From UBA668 sp041918155 (GTDB taxonomy: Bacteria > Actinomycetota > Acidimicrobiia > Acidimicrobiales > Ilumatobacteraceae): a DNA stretch of 64,000 nucleotides. The DNA is taken from assembly GCA_041918155.1 (NCBI GenBank), contig JAYRWH010000075.1, forward strand, positions 31,547 to 95,546, given 5' to 3'. The notes below the pieces were generated by a model. That model had not been told where the DNA came from, made no database searches, and saw only the letters and a list, made by a program, of their open reading frames with translations. How positions within the stretch are numbered: position 1 is the stretch's first letter; each line of letters begins with the position of its first letter. Both the position numbers and the translations under genes were made by a program. This document shows, one piece after another, positions 58,989 to 64,000 of this stretch.

Positions 58989-59008
58989 GACGTTTCGTCC
59001 GAGACGTC
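58989..59008. terminator. Hairpin between convergent menF and menD
   Basis: GACGTTTCG and CGAGACGTC pair over 9 positions with one G-T wobble and a 2-nt centre (effectively a 4-nt loop). It starts just past the menF stop and overlaps the menD stop; likely a bidirectional terminator. Confidence 0.5.
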
Positions 59009-60683
59009 AGGCCAAGGCGGAGGCGACGGCTTCGTTCAAGCGGGCGTGCACGTCGACGTTGGACGCGCGGTCGGTGCGCACGCGCACGACAGTGACCGCG
59101 TCGTCGTAGACGGCGCCGCGCAGTTGCGCGATCGACTCGACGTCGATCGCACCCAAGCCATGAGCGCCGGCGAGCGCCACCAGATCGGTGCCGTGGGGGG
59201 TGCCGAACAGCTGCTCGAAGCGCTCGGGTGACAGCTGAGTGGCTTGGGGCAGGAAGGAGAAGATGCCGCCGCCATCGTTGTCGGCGACCACGATCGTCAG
59301 CGGCAGCCTGCGAGCGGCCAGACCGGTGAGCGACGACTGGTCGTGCACGAAGGCGACGTCGCCCACGTGCACCACCGTGCGCTCGCCCGTGGCCATTGCC
59401 ACGCCGACACCGGTGGAGATGATCCCGTCGATGCCGTTGGCACCGCGGTTGGAGTACACCCGCGTAGTGGCGCCGGGCATCCCGAACCACTCGAGGTCGC
59501 GCACGGGCATCGACGACGACGTGACCACATGGCCGTTGAACATGCTCAGCCAGCGGGCCACACCTGGTTCGTTCAACCCGCCCATGGTGCGCAGGGCAGC
59601 GTCGATCGCGTTCTGCGCGGCATCGTCCGCACGCTGCCACGACGCCCACCACGCAGGGTCCGTCACGGGCTGCACATGGCCCACGAGTTCGCCGCACACC
59701 GTGGACACCCGCCCGTACACGCGCTCGGTCATGATGCCCAGCGGGTCGAGGATGCGCTGTTGTGCGTGCACCTGCACCTGCACCGCGCCGCTCGCGGCCA
59801 GCCACTGCCCGAGCACCTTCGAGGCGGGCGGCTCTCCAAGGTGCAGCACCACCGAGGGCACTTGCGTCGAGGCAAACGACGACACGCGAAGCAGCGCATC
59901 GAACGAGCACACGGCCGCCGGAAGATGGCGACACCCCGACCGCGGGTCGGCCAGCACCGGCCAGCCCAACCGACTGGCGAGTTCGTTCACGGCCTCGACG
60001 TCGTCGACCCCGCGCCCCGCGACGATGAGGCCCCGCGCCGCCGAGAGCATCCCCGCCAGTTCGGCCAGATCAGGCCGCATCATGAACCAGCCCCCGTCGT
60101 CGGGCTCGGGCAGCTCCGCCGCGGGCGGCAGCGAACCGGCGGCACCGATCAGCGGTTCGCGGAACGGCAGGTTCACGTGCACGGGGCCGGGGTCGCCGTC
60201 GACCGCGCTCAGCCACCAGCCCTCTGCCCACTCACGCCAGTACGCGGCATCGACTGCCTCGGCCACACCCGGGTCGGCGAAGCAGCGCACAACTGCTCCG
60301 TACAGGTCGACCTGGTCGATCGTCTGTGGCGCACCGATCCCCTGCAGCTCGAGTGGCCGGTCGGCGGTGAGTACGAGCATGGGCACGCTCGAGAGGTCGG
60401 CCTCGACGACGGCTGCGTGGAAGTGGGTGGCCGCCGTGCCGCTCGTGCAGAGCACGGCCGCAGGCACGCCAGTGGCCAGCCCGATGCCGAGCGCGATGAA
60501 CGACGCACTGCGCTCGTCGTGCACCACCTGCACGTCGAGGTCGGTGCGCGCGGCGAGCGCAAGCGCCATCGGCGTACTACGCGAACCCGGAGCGATGACC
60601 GCGTAGCGCAGCCCCATCCGCACCCACTGGTCGACCAGGGTCGCGCAGAACGTGGCCTGTAGGTCGGCGGACTGCGCAGTCAT
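59007..60683 (-). CDS. menD: SEPHCHC synthase (2-succinyl-5-enolpyruvyl-6-hydroxy-3-cyclohexene-1-carboxylate synthase)
   Basis: ThDP-dependent condensation of 2-oxoglutarate with isochorismate, second committed step of menaquinone synthesis. The 558-aa protein carries PGSRSTP, the ThDP Glu in HDERSASFIALG, TSGTAATHF and the GDVAFVHDQSSL ... NDGGGIF metal/ThDP site. ATG 60683 has TATCGT 7 nt upstream. Divergent from the DsbA-family gene, whose -10 overlaps this one. Confidence 0.94.
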   Translation of the reverse strand: MTAQSADLQATFCATLVDQWVRMGLRYAVIAPGSRSTPMALALAARTDLDVQVVHDERSASFIALGIGLATGVPAAVLCTSGTAATHFHAAVVEADLSSVPMLVLTADRPLELQGIGAPQTIDQVDLYGAVVRCFADPGVAEAVDAAYWREWAEGWWLSAVDGDPGPVHVNLPFREPLIGAAGSLPPAAELPEPDDGGWFMMRPDLAELAGMLSAARGLIVAGRGVDDVEAVNELASRLGWPVLADPRSGCRHLPAAVCSFDALLRVSSFASTQVPSVVLHLGEPPASKVLGQWLAASGAVQVQVHAQQRILDPLGIMTERVYGRVSTVCGELVGHVQPVTDPAWWASWQRADDAAQNAIDAALRTMGGLNEPGVARWLSMFNGHVVTSSSMPVRDLEWFGMPGATTRVYSNRGANGIDGIISTGVGVAMATGERTVVHVGDVAFVHDQSSLTGLAARRLPLTIVVADNDGGGIFSFLPQATQLSPERFEQLFGTPHGTDLVALAGAHGLGAIDVESIAQLRGAVYDDAVTVVRVRTDRASNVDVHARLNEAVASALA

Positions 60684-60690
60684 GCTTGCC

Positions 60691-60700
60691 ACGATAGGTT
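60691..60700. promoter_or_regulatory. Overlapping divergent -10 hexamers (menD and DsbA-family gene)
   Basis: TATCGT on the minus strand (60691-60696, 7 nt before the menD ATG) shares two bases with TAGGTT on the plus strand (60695-60700, 7 nt before the GTG at 60708). Only one polymerase could occupy the site at a time. Confidence 0.5.
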
Positions 60701-60707
60701 CTCAGTC

Positions 60708-61367
60708 GTGCGGCCAACCCTCACCGTCGAAGTCTGGTCCGATGTCGTCTGCCCGTGGTGCTACATCGGCAAGCGTCGTTTCGAGAAGGCCGCCGAGGTG
60801 TTGCGCGACGAAGTCGACCTCGAAGTGGCGTACCGGCCTTACCAGCTCGACCCGCGCGCGCCGACCGGTGCCACGATGCCGGTGGAAGAGGCCTACGCCC
60901 GCAAGTTCGGTGGTCCCGAGGCAGCGCAGCGGGCGATCAACCACGTCAGCACGATCGCGACCGACGAGGGCCTCGAGTTCCACATGGACCGCGCCCTGCG
61001 GGCCAACACCCTGCTCGCCCATCGCCTCCTGTTCCTGGCCGAGGCCACGGGCCACCAAGCGGCGCTGAAGGAGCGGCTGCTGCGGGCCTACTTCTGCGAC
61101 GGCCTCGACGTCGGCGACTCCGAGGTACTGGCCGGACTCGCCGGCGAGGTCGGCATGCCCCCTGACAAGGTGGTCGCGTTCCTCGCCAGCCGCGACGGCC
61201 TCGACGAGGTGAGGCAGATGATCGGCGCCGCCGACGACGCCGGCATCACCGCCGTGCCCACGTATGTGCTCGACGGCCGGTTCATGATCCCAGGGGCGCA
61301 AGACCCCGACACATTCGTCAATGTCATCCGCCGGGTGCTCGCCCGGCGTAGCGAGGAGTCGGCATGA
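60708..61367 (+). CDS. DsbA-family thiol oxidoreductase (FrnE-like)
   Basis: A 219-aa cytoplasmic thioredoxin-fold protein with active site C15-P-W-C18 in SDVVCPWCYIG and a helical insert, ending in TAVPTYVLDGRFMIPGAQ, which carries the cis-Pro. There is no signal peptide, unlike periplasmic DsbA. FrnE-type proteins act in redox defence or isomerise 2-hydroxychromene-type substrates. Its stop overlaps the next start (ATGA), so it is co-translated with the MenH-like hydrolase, an unexplained pairing. Confidence 0.87.
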   Translation: MRPTLTVEVWSDVVCPWCYIGKRRFEKAAEVLRDEVDLEVAYRPYQLDPRAPTGATMPVEEAYARKFGGPEAAQRAINHVSTIATDEGLEFHMDRALRANTLLAHRLLFLAEATGHQAALKERLLRAYFCDGLDVGDSEVLAGLAGEVGMPPDKVVAFLASRDGLDEVRQMIGAADDAGITAVPTYVLDGRFMIPGAQDPDTFVNVIRRVLARRSEESA

Positions 61368-62164
61368 ACAGCCAGCAAGACGACCAGCAGCAGGATTGGC
61401 AACCGCTCACGGGCCCACTGGCCGCCGAGCGGCTCGGCGATCATGGTGCCCCGACCATCGTGTTCGTCCACGGCTTCACCCAGACCGGCAACTCGTGGAA
61501 GTCGATCGCCGAGCAGTTCGTCGCCCACGGGCTGCAGGCCGTGGTCGTCGACCTGCCCGGCCACGGCGGCTCGGCGCATGTGCGCGCCGACCTGCGGCGC
61601 ACGGCGGACATGGTGTCGCAACTCGGCGGCCGCGGAAGCTACGTGGGTTACAGCCTCGGTGGCCGCGTGTGCCTGCACCTCGGGCTGATGTACCCGCACC
61701 TCGCCCGTTCGCTCGTGCTGATCGGCGCCCACCCGGGCATCGCCGATGCCGACGAGCGGATGGCCCGTCGCGAGTCCGACGACGCACTCGCCGAGCACCT
61801 CCTCGATGTGGGCGTGGAGGCCTTCCTCAGCGAATGGACGGCGCTGCCGCTGTTCGGCGGATTCGACGCCGGCGAGGCCGAGCGCGCCGACCGCCTGCGC
61901 AACACCGCCGAAGGCCTCGCTGCGAGCCTGCACATGGCCGGCACCGGTGAGCAGGGTTCGCTGTGGCCGCGCCTGCGCGAACTCAACATGCCGGTGCTCG
62001 CGCTCGCCGGCGAGCATGACGCGAAGTTCGCCGCCATCGCCGAGCAGATCGCCACCGCGGCACCGTCGGGACGCTGGCAACTGGTGCCGGGCGCCCATCA
62101 CGCGGCCCACCTGCAGAACCCGGCTGCCGTCGTCGAGGCGATCGCCGGCGCGCTGCCCGCCTGA
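61364..62164 (+). CDS. MenH-like alpha/beta hydrolase
   Basis: A 266-aa hydrolase-fold protein with FVHGFTQTGNSW, nucleophile S97 in GYSLGGRVCLH, GEHDAKF for the acid and PGAHHAAHLQNP for the histidine. Segment order and length match SHCHC synthase (MenH), which eliminates pyruvate in menaquinone synthesis, and the men neighbours support it. A general hydrolase cannot be excluded, since the family is hard to separate by eye. Confidence 0.8.
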   Translation: MNSQQDDQQQDWQPLTGPLAAERLGDHGAPTIVFVHGFTQTGNSWKSIAEQFVAHGLQAVVVDLPGHGGSAHVRADLRRTADMVSQLGGRGSYVGYSLGGRVCLHLGLMYPHLARSLVLIGAHPGIADADERMARRESDDALAEHLLDVGVEAFLSEWTALPLFGGFDAGEAERADRLRNTAEGLAASLHMAGTGEQGSLWPRLRELNMPVLALAGEHDAKFAAIAEQIATAAPSGRWQLVPGAHHAAHLQNPAAVVEAIAGALPA

Positions 62165-62181
62165 GCCGGCCGCCTTGCGGG

Positions 62182-63057
62182 TCAGCCGCTGATGGCCATC
62201 CCGGCGGCGGCGAGCAGACCGGTCACCAACTGGGCCTTGCCCGTCGCACCGAGCACGGGAATCAGGTCACGGCCGACCGCCCCGCCGCGCACAGCCTTCA
62301 CCGCGGGCACAGCGACGACGATGCCCAGGAGACCGATCGCGGCCCACGGCCGGTCGACGACCGCGATCACGATCACGCTCACCTTCGCCGCGGCGAGCAA
62401 CGACAGGTACAGCCAGCGGGCCTTGGAGTCGCCCAGCCGCACCGCGAGCGTGCGTTTGCCGACCTCGCGATCGGTGGGGATGTCGCGTAGGTTGTTGATC
62501 ACCAGCAGCGCGCACGCCAGGCAGCCCGCCGCGCAGCCAGCCAGCCAACCGATCGCGGTGACCTGCTCGATGACGACATACATCGACCCGATCGTGGCGA
62601 CGAGGCCGAAGAAAACGAACACGAACAGCTCACCGAGGCCGAGGTAGCCGTACGGCTTGGGACCGCCCGTGTACCCCCACGCGGCGAGGATCGCGGCGAC
62701 GCCGACGGCGATCAGCCACCACGACGTGACGGCAGCGAGCACGACGCCGGCGACTGCGGCGAACGCAAACGCGAGCAGCGCCGCCCGTTTCACCGCACCT
62801 GGCGCGGCGAGCCCACTCGCCACCAACCGCACCGGGCCGACGCGCACCTCGTCGGTGCCGCGCACCCCGTCGCTGTAGTCGTTCGCGTAGTTCACGCCCA
62901 CCTGCAGCGCGAGGCTCACCAGCAGCGCCGGCCCCACGCGCCACCACACCGGGTGTGGGCCGCCGACGGCAGCTGCGGCCCCGAGGGCAACGGGCACGAC
63001 GGCAGCGGGCAGGGTGCGGGGACGGGCGCCGATCAGCCAACGGTTCATCGCCGCCAT
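62182..63057 (-). CDS. menA: 1,4-dihydroxy-2-naphthoate polyprenyltransferase
   Basis: Attaches the prenyl chain to dihydroxynaphthoate at the membrane. The 291-aa UbiA-family protein has about nine membrane segments, the first Asp-rich motif in VNYANDYSDGVRG and the second in LRDIPTDREVGKRTLAV. The family-typical N-terminus WLIGARPRTLPAAVVPV is present. Start is ATG 63057 or 63048. Divergent from menE. Confidence 0.93.
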   Translation of the reverse strand: MAAMNRWLIGARPRTLPAAVVPVALGAAAAVGGPHPVWWRVGPALLVSLALQVGVNYANDYSDGVRGTDEVRVGPVRLVASGLAAPGAVKRAALLAFAFAAVAGVVLAAVTSWWLIAVGVAAILAAWGYTGGPKPYGYLGLGELFVFVFFGLVATIGSMYVVIEQVTAIGWLAGCAAGCLACALLVINNLRDIPTDREVGKRTLAVRLGDSKARWLYLSLLAAAKVSVIVIAVVDRPWAAIGLLGIVVAVPAVKAVRGGAVGRDLIPVLGATGKAQLVTGLLAAAGMAISG

Positions 63058-63064
63058 TCTCGCC

Positions 63065-63070
63065 TATCCT
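63065..63070 (+). promoter_or_regulatory. Leaderless -10 hexamer for menE
   Basis: TATCCT, 7 nt before the menE GTG. Confidence 0.5.
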
Positions 63071-63077
63071 CGGCCCC

Positions 63078-64000
63078 GTGCCGGAGCTGGTCGCGATCGA
63101 TCTCCCGGGCGGGCAGCCCTTCGTCGATGAACTGCGCCGCGCGTGGGACGCCGGTGACGCGGTGTTGCCGGTCGACCGCCGCCTTCCTCCCCCGGCTCGG
63201 GCCGCCCTGCTCGTGGCGATGGCGCCGTCGACGATCGTCGACGAACACGGCCGCCACCTCCTCGCCGGTGGCCGCCCAGTCGAACCCGGCGACGCGCTCG
63301 TGATGGCCACCAGCGGCTCCACCGGCGCACCGAAGGGTGCGGTGCTCACCCACGCGTCGATCGCCGCCTCGGCCCGGGCCACGAGCGCCCGCCTCGGTAC
63401 CACCGCCGCCGACACCTGGCTGGCCTGCCTACCGCTCGCCCACGTCGGAGGCCTCTCGGTGGTCACCCGCGCACTCGTCACCGGCGCCCGCCTCGTGGTG
63501 CACGACGGCTTCGACGCCGATCGCGTGCAACGGGCGGCCCGCGACGGAGCCACTGCGGTGTCGCTCGTCGCCACGGCACTCCAGCGCATCGACCCGGCCC
63601 TGTTCCGCGTGATCGTGCTCGGTGGCGCCCGCCCGCCCGCACAGCTTCCGTCGAACGCACACACGACGTATGGCCTCACCGAGACCGGCAGTGGCGTGGT
63701 CTACGACGGCCGCCCGCTCGGCGATGTGGAGGTGAGGGTCGAGCCCGGCGGGGAGGTGCTGCTGCGCGGCCCGATGCTGCTGCGCGCGTACCGCGATGAC
63801 ACGACTCCGCTCGACGCCGACGGCTGGTTGCACACCGGCGACATCGGCGGCTGGCTGCCCGACGGGCGCCTCCACGTGGAGGGCCGCCGCGGCGACATGA
63901 TCGTCACCGGCGGCGAGAACGTGTGGCCCGCAGCTGTCGAAGCGCTGCTCGCTGCCCACCCATCGGTCGCCGAGGTCGCGGTCGTGGGCGTGCCCGACCC
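63078..64000 (+). CDS. menE: o-Succinylbenzoate-CoA ligase, partial
   Basis: Adenylate-forming enzyme that activates o-succinylbenzoate in menaquinone synthesis. 307 residues are visible and the gene runs off the right edge. Seen are the AMP loop MATSGSTGAPKGAVLTH, LPLAHVGGLSVVTRALVTGA, TYGLTETGSGVVYDG and GDMIVTGGENVWPAAVE. It has a short N-terminal region, as in actinobacterial MenE. GTG 63078 is set by the -10 spacing. Confidence 0.9.
   Translation, partial: MPELVAIDLPGGQPFVDELRRAWDAGDAVLPVDRRLPPPARAALLVAMAPSTIVDEHGRHLLAGGRPVEPGDALVMATSGSTGAPKGAVLTHASIAASARATSARLGTTAADTWLACLPLAHVGGLSVVTRALVTGARLVVHDGFDADRVQRAARDGATAVSLVATALQRIDPALFRVIVLGGARPPAQLPSNAHTTYGLTETGSGVVYDGRPLGDVEVRVEPGGEVLLRGPMLLRAYRDDTTPLDADGWLHTGDIGGWLPDGRLHVEGRRGDMIVTGGENVWPAAVEALLAAHPSVAEVAVVGVPD

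Overview
The window is a GC-rich, gene-dense stretch of a high-GC Gram-positive chromosome. The gene set points to Actinomycetota: an F420-type luciferase-family oxidoreductase, a menaquinone pathway, an MtrA/MtrB/LpqB-like signalling set, a 3Fe-4S ferredoxin, alpha2 glycyl-tRNA synthetase, and many genes whose -10 hexamer lies only 6-10 nt upstream of the start codon (leaderless transcripts). Secreted proteins carrying repeated cysteine-containing C-terminal modules and fused Liv transporters would fit class Acidimicrobiia (Ilumatobacter-like), but that placement is inference. No CRISPR array, insertion sequence or rRNA was seen.

Layout. 1-5029 is a carbohydrate/sulfate-ester accessory block: a sulfatase divergent from a TetR regulator around a perfect 20-bp palindrome, a truncated phytanoyl-CoA-dioxygenase remnant, and a family-2 glycosidase divergent from a LacI regulator around a LacI-type operator. 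5038-13623 is a five-gene Liv-type uptake locus with unusual fusions: LivH-LivM-LivG in one chain, an MFS transporter fused to a LivF ATPase, two tandem binding lipoproteins, and a TetR gene upstream. 13672-18982 holds a peptidoglycan-binding-domain lipoprotein, an HSL-type esterase and a large secreted M4 metallopeptidase. A tRNA-Leu(CAA) follows. 19306-23686 is a FAS-II cluster (fabD-fabH-fabG-acpP-fabF), with fabZ-like and bcp genes converging on it. 24638-24831 is a small orphan locus with a promoter, a basic 32-aa ORF and a hairpin. 24809-29360 is a tryptophan block (trpC, trpF, trpB, trpA) interleaved with small genes. 29432-31544 is a two-component system.

32248-40643 holds core functions (glyS, recO, uppS, a DinG-type helicase, ferredoxin) mixed with lipoproteins and a degenerate UppS-like gene. 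41515-47523 is a four-gene operon (enoyl-CoA hydratase, biotin-dependent acyl-CoA carboxylase beta and alpha, AtuA-family protein) resembling acyclic-terpene or leucine catabolism. 47541-50926 is an MtrA-like regulator divergent from a STAS protein, an MtrB-like kinase and a GerMN/LpqB-like lipoprotein. 50963-57044 holds era, a MaoC-like dehydratase, a cupin, an F420/LLM oxidoreductase, an acyl-CoA synthetase and an amidase. 57082-64000 carries scattered menaquinone genes (menG, menF, menD, menH-like, menA, menE partial) plus a DsbA-family thiol oxidoreductase; menB and menC are not in the window.

How the parts work together: the FAS-II and men blocks supply membrane lipids and quinone; the Liv-type locus imports an amino-acid-like substrate; the carboxylase operon and acyl-CoA synthetase degrade branched or terpenoid acyl chains; the two signalling systems are likely tied to the cell envelope. 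The most unusual features are the MFS-ABC ATPase chimera, FabD with a lysine-less biotinyl-like tail, the degenerate UppS paralogue, the orphan small-ORF locus, and a window-wide leaderless promoter pattern.
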